This document shows, one piece after another, positions 24,805 through 32,884 of a DNA stretch of 64,000 nt. A program made the translations under genes and the position numbers. The notes under the pieces were generated by a model, which was given only the letters and a program-made list of their open reading frames with translations, did no database searches and had not been told where the DNA came from. Source of the DNA: Amycolatopsis bartoniae (GTDB lineage Bacteria; Actinomycetota; Actinomycetes; Mycobacteriales; Pseudonocardiaceae); assembly GCF_014191255.1 (NCBI RefSeq), contig NZ_JACHWH010000004.1, positions 361,001 through 425,000 on the forward strand, written 5' to 3'. Positions within the stretch are counted from its first letter, which is position 1, and the number at the start of each line of letters is the position of its first letter.

Positions 24805-27800
24805 ATGCGTCTCGTGCCCCGTCTAGGTTCCGGTATCCCCTTGGTCGCGCGTGTCGACGAGATGCGCCGCCTCCGCGCCGGCTTCACCCGCGCCGAGCGT
24901 GGTGAGGCCGGCGCGATCCTGCTCGCGGGTGACGCGGGCGTGGGCAAGACGAGGTTGCTGGCCGAGCTGGCCGAGTTCGCGGGCAGCCGCGGGGCGCTCG
25001 TGCTGACGGGCCGCTGCCTCGACGTGCGCGAGGGCGGTCTGCCGTACCTGCCGTTCGCGGAGGCGCTGGGGCCGCTCGCGACGGCGGACGACGCGGCGGT
25101 CGTCGAAGCGGTGCGCATCCGGCCCGCGCTCTCGCGGCTGCTGCCGCTCGCGCAGCCGGGGCCCGTGTCCGACGTCGAGTACGCGCCGATGACGTCCGAG
25201 CACGAGGGGCCGTACCGGCCGCGCCCGGAGCAGGACCTGGGGCAGCTGCAGCTGTTCGACGCGGTGCTGGGGGTGCTCACCGAGATCGCGGAGCACCGCC
25301 CGGTGCTGCTGGTGCTGGAGGACCTGCACTGGGCGGACGGTTCGACGCGGAACCTGTTGTCGTTCTTGTCTTCCCGGCTCCGCGCGCAGCGGCTGCTGGT
25401 GGTGGCGAGCTACCGCGAGGAGGACGTGCACCGGCGGCATCCGCTGCGCGGCCTGCTCGTCGAGCTGGTCCGGTTGCCCGCCGTCACGCAGATCGAGCTG
25501 CACCCGCTCAAGGAGGCCGACGCGCGGGCCTTCGTCGAGGCGCTCGCGGACGGCCCGCTGACGCCCGAGGTGATCACCAGCGTCGTGGAGCGGTCGGAGG
25601 GCAACCCGTTCTTCGCCGAGGAGCTGCTCGCGTCGTGTTCGGACTGCACCGACATCCCCGCCGGGCTCGCCGAGGTGCTGCTGGCGCGGCTGGAGAGGCT
25701 GTCGCCGGACGCGCGGCGGGTGCTGCGGGCGATCGCGGTCGCGGGGGAGTCGGTGGCGCACGCGGCGCTCGCGGAGGTGTCAGGGCTCGGGGAGGACCAG
25801 CTCGACGAGGCACTGCGGGAGGCGGTGCAGCACCACGTGCTGGTGGTCGAGAAGGGGGCGTACGCGTTCCGGCACGCGTTGCTGCAGGAAGCGGTGTACG
25901 GGGATCTGCTGCCGGGCGAGCGCACCCGCATGCACGCTGCCTACGCGGCGCGCATCCGGCGCACCCCGCAGGGCCGCGGGCACGACGCGAAGCTGGCGTA
26001 CCACAGCCTCCAGAGCCGGGACTTCGCCACGGCGCTGCCCGCGCTGCTGTCGGCCGCGGACGAAGCGGAGCGGCTGGGTGCGCCCGGGGCCGCGCTGCGT
26101 CACGTCGAGCAGGCGCTGGAGATCTGGGACGCGGTGCCGCCCGCGGCGCGGCCGCCGGAGGTCGACGAGCTGCAGCTGCTGAAGGAGGCTTCGTACTTTG
26201 CCGGCACCTCGGGTGAGCCGGAGCGGGCGATCGCGTACGCGCGCTCGGCCGTGCAGGAGCTGCGCGAGGACACCGACGTCGAGCTGGCGACCAAGACGTG
26301 GCGGCGGCTGGCCGAGGCGCTGATGAACGTCGAGGGCCGCCTCGACGAGGCGCAGGAGGCGATCGACAGGGCGTGGGACCTGATCGACGGAGCCCGGCCG
26401 AGCCGCACCACCAGTTGGGTGCTCGCCACCAGGGCGGCGATCCTGCGCGGTACCGACCACCACTCCGACGCGCGCTTCTGCGCGCAGGTCGCGGTCGCCG
26501 AGGCCCAGACCGTCGGCGCCGCGGGTGCGGAGGCGTCAGCCCTGATCACGCTCGGCGCGCTCGCGGACAACGTCGGCGACTTCGAGGAGGCGCGAGCCCG
26601 GCTGCGGGACGCCGAACAGAAGGCGCGCGAGGCCGGCTCGCCGGACGTCGAGCTGCGGGCGTTGTGCTTCCTCGGGTTCAGCTACGAGGACCAGGGCGAG
26701 ATCGAGCCGGCGGTCGAGGCGTTCGGGCGCGGCATCAAGCGAGCCGAGGAGACGGGGCTGACGTGGAGCGCCTACGGCCTGGAGCAGCGGGCCCGGCACC
26801 TGCGGCTGCGGTACCAGAGCGGCGACTGGCCCGCGGAGTCCGTCACCGCGGTGCCGGCGCGGGGTGTGTCCAGCGTGCTCACTGCCCGGATGACCGCGGA
26901 GTGGCTGCCGATCGTCGTGGCGCGCGGCCGGTTCACGGCGGCGGGCAAGCTGCTGGCCGAGCTGCGCTCGCACTGGCGCGCGGAGCCGCTCACGGCCATC
27001 GCCGCCGGTGGGGCGGGTGCCGAGCTGGCGTACTGGCAGGGCGACCACGAGGCGGTGGTGAAGCGAGCGGTTGAGGCGATGGACTTCCTCCGTGCGCTCG
27101 ACCAGGGCTACCGGCTGAGCGAGATCCGGCTCAGCGCCGGTGCCCTCAGCGGTGCCGCCGCGAAGGCGGCCGCGGCCCGGCTCCGCGGTGACGAGGAGGC
27201 GGTGCGGGCGGCGGCCGAGGTGGGGGAGGAGCTGGTCGAGCGGGCACGCTCCGCGGCGGCGAAGGGCAGGCCGCGGTCGGGCATCCTCGGACCGGAGGGG
27301 CGGGCGTGGCTGGCCCGCGCGGAGGCGGCGGCGACGTGTGTGCGGGGAGCGCCGGATCCGGAGCTGTGGGCGCGGGCGGTGGCCGAGTTCGGGTACGGGC
27401 AGGTGTACGAGCAGGCCATCTGCCGGTGGCAGCACGCGGAAGCGCTGCTCGCGGTGAGCGAGCCCGGGCGCGCGGCGGACGAGCTGGCGAAGGCACACAA
27501 GACGGCGGAGCACCTGAGGGCCCTGCCCCTGCGCGACGCGGTCCGCGACCTCGCGCGCCGCGCGCGGATCGACCTGCCGGGCGTGGTGGAGGCGGCGCAG
27601 CCTCAGCGGGACACGGTGGATCCGCTGACGGAGCGGGAGCGGGCGGTGCTGGAGCGGGTGGCGCTGGGCCGCACCAACAGGCAGGTGGGGGAGGAGCTGT
27701 ACATCAGTGAGAAGACGGTGAGCGTGCACCTGTCCCGCCTGATGGCGAAACTGGGCGCAACCCGCCGCGCGGAAGCGGTGGCCCTCGCGTACGACCGCGG

Positions 27801-27843
27801 CCTGCTGGCTCGCCCCACCCCCCAGTCCCCCGCCCACACCTAG
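24805..27843 (+). CDS. LAL-type LuxR transcriptional regulator with AAA ATPase domain
   Basis: 1012 residues, the size expected for large ATP-binding regulators of the LuxR family. An N-terminal STAND/AAA ATPase has Walker A GDAGVGKTRL near residue 45 and Walker B LLVLEDLHWAD near 170. The middle 400 residues are TPR-like helical repeats with repeated Ala/Glu-rich pairs (for example EASALITLGALADNVGDFEE). The C-terminus (about 930-1000) is the LuxR helix-turn-helix, LTERERAVLERVALGRTN with SEKTVSVHLSRLMAKL. Such proteins are pathway-specific or maltose-type activators triggered by a ligand in the TPR region. The target is unknown; no biosynthetic cluster adjoins it. Confidence 0.93.
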   Translation: MRLVPRLGSGIPLVARVDEMRRLRAGFTRAERGEAGAILLAGDAGVGKTRLLAELAEFAGSRGALVLTGRCLDVREGGLPYLPFAEALGPLATADDAAVVEAVRIRPALSRLLPLAQPGPVSDVEYAPMTSEHEGPYRPRPEQDLGQLQLFDAVLGVLTEIAEHRPVLLVLEDLHWADGSTRNLLSFLSSRLRAQRLLVVASYREEDVHRRHPLRGLLVELVRLPAVTQIELHPLKEADARAFVEALADGPLTPEVITSVVERSEGNPFFAEELLASCSDCTDIPAGLAEVLLARLERLSPDARRVLRAIAVAGESVAHAALAEVSGLGEDQLDEALREAVQHHVLVVEKGAYAFRHALLQEAVYGDLLPGERTRMHAAYAARIRRTPQGRGHDAKLAYHSLQSRDFATALPALLSAADEAERLGAPGAALRHVEQALEIWDAVPPAARPPEVDELQLLKEASYFAGTSGEPERAIAYARSAVQELREDTDVELATKTWRRLAEALMNVEGRLDEAQEAIDRAWDLIDGARPSRTTSWVLATRAAILRGTDHHSDARFCAQVAVAEAQTVGAAGAEASALITLGALADNVGDFEEARARLRDAEQKAREAGSPDVELRALCFLGFSYEDQGEIEPAVEAFGRGIKRAEETGLTWSAYGLEQRARHLRLRYQSGDWPAESVTAVPARGVSSVLTARMTAEWLPIVVARGRFTAAGKLLAELRSHWRAEPLTAIAAGGAGAELAYWQGDHEAVVKRAVEAMDFLRALDQGYRLSEIRLSAGALSGAAAKAAAARLRGDEEAVRAAAEVGEELVERARSAAAKGRPRSGILGPEGRAWLARAEAAATCVRGAPDPELWARAVAEFGYGQVYEQAICRWQHAEALLAVSEPGRAADELAKAHKTAEHLRALPLRDAVRDLARRARIDLPGVVEAAQPQRDTVDPLTERERAVLERVALGRTNRQVGEELYISEKTVSVHLSRLMAKLGATRRAEAVALAYDRGLLARPTPQSPAHT

Positions 27844-27847
27844 TCGG

Positions 27848-27886
27848 GCCCGGTAGCCGCCGGATGGGGTGCGGCGGCCACCGGGC
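27848..27886. terminator. Terminator after LuxR gene
   Basis: GCCCGGT/ACCGGGC and GCCGCC/GGCGGC form a two-part stem around an 11-nt loop, starting 5 bp after the stop. The hairpin also faces the repeat array from the other side. Confidence 0.75.
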
Positions 27887-28127
27887 TCACCCAGATTTCC
27901 TTAAGGGACAACGGTTTCCGCGAACACGAACTCATCTTCCGCAGCGAAGAGCCGAGCCCGCGCGCAGCGAACCCGCGGGCGCGCCGCGATCCGCCGACCG
28001 TCCCGCACACTGCCGACCAGAGCCACTACCACCCACCCGGCCGGCTTCACCCCTTTTTTGGACCGCGCCGCCGATCCGCCGCAGCCCAACGGCCAAGCCA
28101 CGGGCTAAAAGCATGGGTGACGCAACG

Positions 28128-29231
28128 CGCAGCCGCTACAGCCACAACCCGCGCCCCTCTCCTCCACCCGGCCACTCGGCGATCCGGCAACCCGCGCCGC
28201 CGTCCAGCGCCTGCACTCCAGCAGCCGCGGCCCGATGGCCATCCCACGGGGCGCCACCACGCATGGCGGCTGCCACCGGAACCCGCGCCACCTGGTTCAC
28301 CCCGCCACTCGGGGACGTAGCGAGCCGCGCCGCTGTCAGCGAATCCGCCCCAACACCCGCAGTTCCGATGGTCATCCCGCAGGCGGCATGACATGTGGCG
28401 CCGTTGCCGGTATCCGCGCCACCTGGTTCACCCCGCCACTCGGCGGCGTGGCGAACCGCGCCGCTGTCAGCGAATCCGCCCCAGCCGCTGCGGCCCGGTG
28501 GTCGTCCTGTGGGTGGCATGACATGTGGCGTCGCCGCCGGAACCCGCGCTCGCCAGGTTCCCCCCCGCTCGGCGGCGTAGCGAACCGCGCCGCTGTCAGC
28601 GAATCCGCCCCAGCCGCCGCGGCCCGGTGGTCGTCCTGCGGGCGGCATGACACGCGGCGCCGCCGCCGGTACCCGCCACCGCGTTCACCACGCTGCTCGG
28701 CAATGCGCTGGATTGCGCCGCTGTCAGCGGGTGCGCCCAAGCAGCCGCAGCCCGGGGGCATCCTGCGGGCGGCATGACACCTGGCGCCGTTGCCGGTATC
28801 CGCGCCACCTGGTTTACCCCCCGCTCGGCGGCGTGGCGAACCGCGCCGCTGTCAGTGAATCGCCCCAACACGCGCAGCCCCGATGGTCATCCCGCAGGCG
28901 GCATGACACGTGGCGCCGCCGCCGGAACCCGCGCCACCGCGTTCACCACGCTGCTCGGCAATGCGGCGAACCGCGGCGCTGTCAGCGGATGCGCCCAGCA
29001 GGCGCAGCCCGATGGTCATCCCGCAGGCAGCACCACACGTGGCACCGCCGCCGGAACCCCCGCCCCACCACGTTCACCCACACCCGACGACGCGCCAAAC
29101 CGCCCGCTGTCAGCGAATCCGCCCCCGCCGCCGCCCGATGGCGTCCCGCGGGCGGCACCACGCGCGCCGGCCCCGCAGCCGGGGCCCGTGCCCCACCCCG
29201 CCACCCGCCGGCGTGGCGGCCCGCGCCGCCG
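28128..29231. repeat. Tandem array of about 128-bp units containing copies of the gabD2-like 3' end
   Basis: Eight units start with GCTGTCAGCG or variants at 28198, 28332, 28463, 28592, 28720, 28848, 28978 and 29106; the next equivalent point, 29228, is inside the end of the dehydrogenase gene. Spacings are 122-134 bp. A decayed half-unit precedes 28198 and traces may reach back to about 28020. On the minus strand each unit holds a degenerate copy of the dehydrogenase's last about 45 bp; the unit at 28978 still reads GMTIGLRLLG against GMTVGLRLLG in the gene, and several others end RIR-stop in a shifted frame. About 80 bp of non-coding sequence completes each unit. The array fills the 1.35 kb between two convergent genes, with no credible gene inside. 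Confidence 0.8.
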
Positions 29232-30836
29232 TTACCGGATCCGCCCCAGCAGCCGCAGTCCGACCGTCATTCCGCGGGCCCACAGCTTCGGCGGCACCAC
29301 CCGCGGCGGCCGCAACCGCAGGCCGCGCTGGGCCGCGATCGACTGGGACTCCGTGTACTTGAGCAGTCCCTCGGCGCCGTTGCGGCGTCCGTAGCCCGAC
29401 TCCTTCATGCCGCCCATCGGCAGTGCGACGGACCCGAACGTGGCCGCGTAGCCCTCGTTGACGTTCACCGTCCCCGCCTTGATTCGCGACGCCACCGCCC
29501 ACCCGGCCGCGACATTGCCCGTCCACACGCTCGCGTTCAAGCCGAAAGCCGTGTCGTTGGCGCGCTCGATCGCGTCCTCCACATCGGTGTAGCCGTAGAT
29601 CGACACCACCGGCCCGAACGTCTCGCCCGCGAACAGGTCCGCCGTCTCGGGGACATCCGTCAGCACCGTCGGCTCGTAGAACAGCGGCCCCAGATCCGGC
29701 CGCGGCCGCCCGCCGGTCAGCACCGTCGCGCCCTTCGCCCGCGCGTCCTCCACGTGCGCCGAGATCGTCGCCAGCTGACTCTCCGACGTCAGCGACCCCA
29801 TCTCCGCGCCGTACCCCAGCTCGGCGCCCAGCCGCAACGCCTTCGTCTTCGCCACGAACGCCCGCGTGAACTCCTCGCGCACGCTCTCGTGCACGTAGAT
29901 CCGCTCGACCGACACGCACAGCTGCCCCGCCGACGAGAAACACGCCGACACCGCACCCGCGGCGGCCTTCGCGATCGGCGCGTCGGGCAGCACGATCATC
30001 GGGTTCTTGCCGCCGAGCTCCAGCGAGTACCCGGTCAGCCGCGACGCCACCTTCGCCGCCAGGTCCTTGCCCGTCGGCGTGGAACCGGTGAAGCACAGGT
30101 AGTCCGACTCCTCCACCAGCGCGTCGCCGATCCGCGAACCGCGTCCGAGCACGATCCGCCACACCCCGGCGGGCAGCCCGGCCTCCTCGGCGAGCTCGTG
30201 CAGCCACAACGCGGACAACGCCGTCTGGTTGTCCGGCTTCTGCACCACGGCGTTGCCCGCCACCAGCGCGGGCAGGACGTCCATCGAGGTCAGCGCGAGC
30301 GGATAGTTCCACGGCGAGATCACCCCGACGACACCCTTCGGGTGATGCAGCACCCGGGCCTTCGTCAGCCCCGGGATCACCCCGGCCGCGCGCCGCGAAC
30401 CGAGGATCCGCGCGCTGTGCTTGCCGTAGTACCCGGCGACCAGCGCGGTGGCGCTCACCTCGTCGAACGCGTCGAGCCGCGCCTTGCCCGCTTCGAGCTG
30501 GACGAGGTCGAGGATCTCCTCCTGGCGATCGAGGATCAGCCGGTGCAGGCGGGTCAGGACCTGCTGCCGCTCGCGGACCGGCCGCGCCGCCCAGAGCCGC
30601 TGCGCTTCGCGGGCCTCACCGAACACCTTCCGCACGTCGGCGTCGGTCGCCTGCGGCAGGGTCGCGGTGACGAGCCCGGTGAACGGCGCGGTGATCTCGA
30701 CGGGCGCCGAGTCCTGGCCGCCGGCCGCGCGGCGGGCCAGCTGGGCGGCCCGCGCCGCCGACGGCGCCCCGACGACCCCACCCACGGTGGTCGGCTTGCT
30801 GGCTTCGTGCCCGGTGGTCGCGGCAGTGCTCGTCAT
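29232..30836 (-). CDS. Succinate-semialdehyde dehydrogenase (GabD2-like)
   Basis: 534 residues of the NAD(P)-dependent aldehyde dehydrogenase superfamily. PWNYPLAL near residue 172 binds the cofactor. LELGGKNPMI near 268 carries the general-base Glu, and SAGQLCVSVER near 305 the nucleophilic Cys. The N-terminal 45-residue extension and overall sequence resemble mycobacterial GabD2 (Rv1731), which oxidises succinic semialdehyde to succinate. The ATG at 30836 follows GGAGGGGCC. Its promoter carries a perfect palindrome, so it is probably repressed by a TetR-type protein. Its 3' end is the source of the downstream repeat array. Confidence 0.92.
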   Translation of the reverse strand: MTSTAATTGHEASKPTTVGGVVGAPSAARAAQLARRAAGGQDSAPVEITAPFTGLVTATLPQATDADVRKVFGEAREAQRLWAARPVRERQQVLTRLHRLILDRQEEILDLVQLEAGKARLDAFDEVSATALVAGYYGKHSARILGSRRAAGVIPGLTKARVLHHPKGVVGVISPWNYPLALTSMDVLPALVAGNAVVQKPDNQTALSALWLHELAEEAGLPAGVWRIVLGRGSRIGDALVEESDYLCFTGSTPTGKDLAAKVASRLTGYSLELGGKNPMIVLPDAPIAKAAAGAVSACFSSAGQLCVSVERIYVHESVREEFTRAFVAKTKALRLGAELGYGAEMGSLTSESQLATISAHVEDARAKGATVLTGGRPRPDLGPLFYEPTVLTDVPETADLFAGETFGPVVSIYGYTDVEDAIERANDTAFGLNASVWTGNVAAGWAVASRIKAGTVNVNEGYAATFGSVALPMGGMKESGYGRRNGAEGLLKYTESQSIAAQRGLRLRPPRVVPPKLWARGMTVGLRLLGRIR

Positions 30837-30876
30837 GGCCCCTCCGTTGGTGCGGCTACGTTACCGACGAGTACAT

Positions 30877-30891
30877 CATACCGCCGGTATG
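30877..30891 (-). promoter_or_regulatory. Palindromic operator overlapping the dehydrogenase promoter
   Basis: CATACCGCCGGTATG is a perfect 7-1-7 palindrome. Reading toward the dehydrogenase gene, its right arm contains most of TATGAT, a good -10, so a bound repressor would block RNA polymerase. The distance to the ATG is about 40 bp. Confidence 0.6.
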
Positions 30892-31016
30892 CGAAACCAG
30901 GGTTTTCCCAGCGAAGGGAACGAGCCGGTCGCCCCGCCAGCTCCCGCATGACCCTCTCGGGTGACGATCACCACCGTTGCGTCACCGGCCCCACCGGTGG
31001 GCGTCCCACGGGCGTC

Positions 31017-31051
31017 GCGAGCCGGCCCGAGTGAGGGCCGGGCCGGCTCGC
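31017..31051 (-). terminator. Terminator after the TetR gene
   Basis: GCGAGCCGGCCC and GGGCCGGCTCGC form a perfect 12-bp stem just past the TetR stop, separating it from the dehydrogenase unit. Confidence 0.8.
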
Positions 31052-31054
31052 GTC

Positions 31055-31654
31055 TCAGCCTTCCGAGTCGCGCACCGCGATGCGCTTCCACTCCTCCAAC
31101 AGCTGCTTCCGCCGCGCCGGGGCACCGCCCAGCTCCGCGTCCAGCGCCAGGCCGCGCGTCAGGTTCACCGTCAGCCAGAACAGCTTCTCCACCCGCTCCG
31201 GCGGCAGATCCACCACCGACTGCACGCTCTCCAGCGCTGTGCGCCCCAAAGCCCGGTCCACCGGGCGGATCGCCGCGCGCAACGCGGAATCCGTGCGTGC
31301 CGCGATCCACAACTCCGTCGACGCCGTGGCCAGCGCGCCCGAGTACCCGGCCCACAGCATGTCGACCGCCGCCGGGATCGCGTCCACCCCGCGTGGCAAC
31401 GACTCCAGCGACTCAGCGAGCGCGGCCATCCGCTTCGTCGTCAGGTGCTCGACCGCGGCCGCCATCAGCTCGGCCTTGTCCGCGAAGTGGTGCTGCGCCG
31501 CGCCCTTCGACACCCCGGCCCGCGAGCAGATCTCCTGCATCGACGTGCGCGCGTAGCCCAGCTCGACCAGGCAGTCGATCGTCGCGTCGAGCAGGGCCGT
31601 GCGCGTCTGCTCGCGGCGCTGCGCCTGCGTTCGGTGCCCTCGGGGCTCGACCAC
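31055..31654 (-). CDS. TetR-family transcriptional regulator
   Basis: 199 residues. The helix-turn-helix is near residues 15-60 (RTALLDATIDCLVELGYART, then SMQEICSRAGVSKGAAQHHF). The C-terminal ligand domain is helical. GTG 31654 has GGGAGGCACC upstream and was preferred over the longer open frame. It diverges from the acyl-CoA dehydrogenase operon across 70 bp, so it probably regulates that operon; the ligand may be an acyl-CoA (inference). It may also act on the dehydrogenase downstream. Confidence 0.9.
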   Translation of the reverse strand: MVEPRGHRTQAQRREQTRTALLDATIDCLVELGYARTSMQEICSRAGVSKGAAQHHFADKAELMAAAVEHLTTKRMAALAESLESLPRGVDAIPAAVDMLWAGYSGALATASTELWIAARTDSALRAAIRPVDRALGRTALESVQSVVDLPPERVEKLFWLTVNLTRGLALDAELGGAPARRKQLLEEWKRIAVRDSEG

Positions 31655-31662
31655 GGTGCCTC

Positions 31663-31717
31663 CCGGATGTACATTCCGAACAGAACTTACCTTCCGCGCG
31701 TAATGTTTTCTAGGAGG
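31663..31717 (+). promoter_or_regulatory. Divergent control region of the acyl-CoA dehydrogenase operon
   Basis: An imperfect palindrome centred on TGTACA (CGGATGTACATTCCG, from about 31663) could be the TetR site. TAATGT at 31701-31706 is a possible -10. AGGAGG at 31712-31717 is the ribosome-binding site for GTG 31725. Confidence 0.35.
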
Positions 31718-31724
31718 CCGCGCC

Positions 31725-32870
31725 GTGCCACTGCCAACACCGAAGAGCGCCTGGGCCGAGGGGCTGGACGACGTCCGCGAGCTCGCCCGGACGTTCTGCC
31801 AGAAGGAGCTCGCGCCCAACGAAGAGCGCTGGAGTGCGCAGAAGCACGTCGAGCGCGAGCTGTGGAACAAGGCGGGCGAGGTGGGGCTGCTCGCACTGTC
31901 GATCCCCGAGGAGTACGGCGGCGGTGGCGGCACCTTCGCCCACGAGGCCGTCCTCTACGAGGAGCAGGCGCGCTCCGGCGACAGCGCGTGGGGCGTCACC
32001 GTGCACAACGGGATCGTCGCGCACTACATCCTCGCCTACGCCTCCGAGGAGAAAAAGCGCGAGTGGCTGCCGAAGTTCGCCAGCGGCGAGATGGTCGGCG
32101 CCATCGGGATGACCGAACCCGGCACGGGCTCGGACCTGCAGGGCATCAAGACGCGCGCGGTTCGCGACGGCGACTACTACGTCATCAACGGCGCCAAGAC
32201 GTTCATCACCAACGGCGGCCTCGCCGACCTCGTGGTGGTGGCTGTCAAGACCGACCCGGACGCGGGCGCCCAGGGCGTGTCGCTGATCGGCGTGCCCACC
32301 GACACGCCCGGTTTCCGCCGCGGCCGCGTGCTCGACAAGGTCGGTCTCAAGGGCCAGGACACCGCCGAGCTGTTCTTCGACGACGTGCGCGTGCCCGCGG
32401 CGAACCTGCTCGGCGAGGAGGGCCAGGGCTTCATCCAGATGATGCAGCAGCTGCCCCAGGAGCGGCTGATCATCGCCGTCACCGCGGTGGCGGGCATGGA
32501 GGCGGCGATCGACCAGACCATCGCCTACACCAAGGAGCGCACGGCGTTCGGCAGGCCGATCTTCAAGTTCCAGAACACGAAGTTCAAGCTCGCCGAGGCC
32601 GCGACCGAGGCCGTCGTCGCGCGGGCGTTCCTCGACCAGTGCGTCGAACGGCACCTGCGGGGTGAGCTGGACGTGCAGGGCGCGGCGATGGCGAAGCTGT
32701 GGACCACGGAACGGGTCAACAAGGTGGTCGACGACTGCCTGCAGCTGTTCGGTGGCTACGGCTACATGACCGAGTACCCGATCGCGCGGGCGTGGACCGA
32801 CGTCCGGATCAACCGGATCTTCGGCGGCACCAGCGAAATCATGAAGGAAGTCATCTCCCGCACGCTCTGA
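31725..32870 (+). CDS. Acyl-CoA dehydrogenase
   Basis: 381 residues, the normal length of a soluble FAD acyl-CoA dehydrogenase introducing a trans double bond alpha-beta to the thioester. Family motifs: AIGMTEPGTGSDLQGIKTRA near residue 127, TKERTAFGRPIFKFQ near 267, and the C-terminal QLFGGYGYMTEYP with IFGGTSEIMKEVISRTL; the catalytic Glu should be the one in YMTEYP. It is co-transcribed with the CoA-transferase 14 bp downstream. The natural substrate is not evident; the pairing suggests activation and breakdown of a branched or dicarboxylic acid. Confidence 0.93.
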   Translation: MPLPTPKSAWAEGLDDVRELARTFCQKELAPNEERWSAQKHVERELWNKAGEVGLLALSIPEEYGGGGGTFAHEAVLYEEQARSGDSAWGVTVHNGIVAHYILAYASEEKKREWLPKFASGEMVGAIGMTEPGTGSDLQGIKTRAVRDGDYYVINGAKTFITNGGLADLVVVAVKTDPDAGAQGVSLIGVPTDTPGFRRGRVLDKVGLKGQDTAELFFDDVRVPAANLLGEEGQGFIQMMQQLPQERLIIAVTAVAGMEAAIDQTIAYTKERTAFGRPIFKFQNTKFKLAEAATEAVVARAFLDQCVERHLRGELDVQGAAMAKLWTTERVNKVVDDCLQLFGGYGYMTEYPIARAWTDVRINRIFGGTSEIMKEVISRTL

Positions 32871-32884
32871 GAAGGGGAACTGCC

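Noticed and set aside
27901-28101. 66-residue minus-strand ORF ending ...FVFAETVVP
   Set aside because: Looks somewhat protein-like at its end but lacks a ribosome-binding site, family match and conserved neighbour; it borders the decayed edge of the array.
28235-28777. A repetitive plus-strand protein across the array
   Set aside because: It reads through repeat units in a frame unrelated to the source gene, has no ribosome-binding site, and its composition (Arg/Pro/Ala) is that of GC-rich non-coding DNA.
28128-29231. CRISPR array
   Set aside because: Repeats are about 128 bp and imperfect, with no short unique spacers between identical repeats and no cas genes nearby.
28647-31034. 795-codon plus-strand frame over the array and the antisense of the dehydrogenase
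   Set aside because: Antisense to a clear aldehyde dehydrogenase with conserved catalytic motifs; high GC removes stops from the opposite strand.
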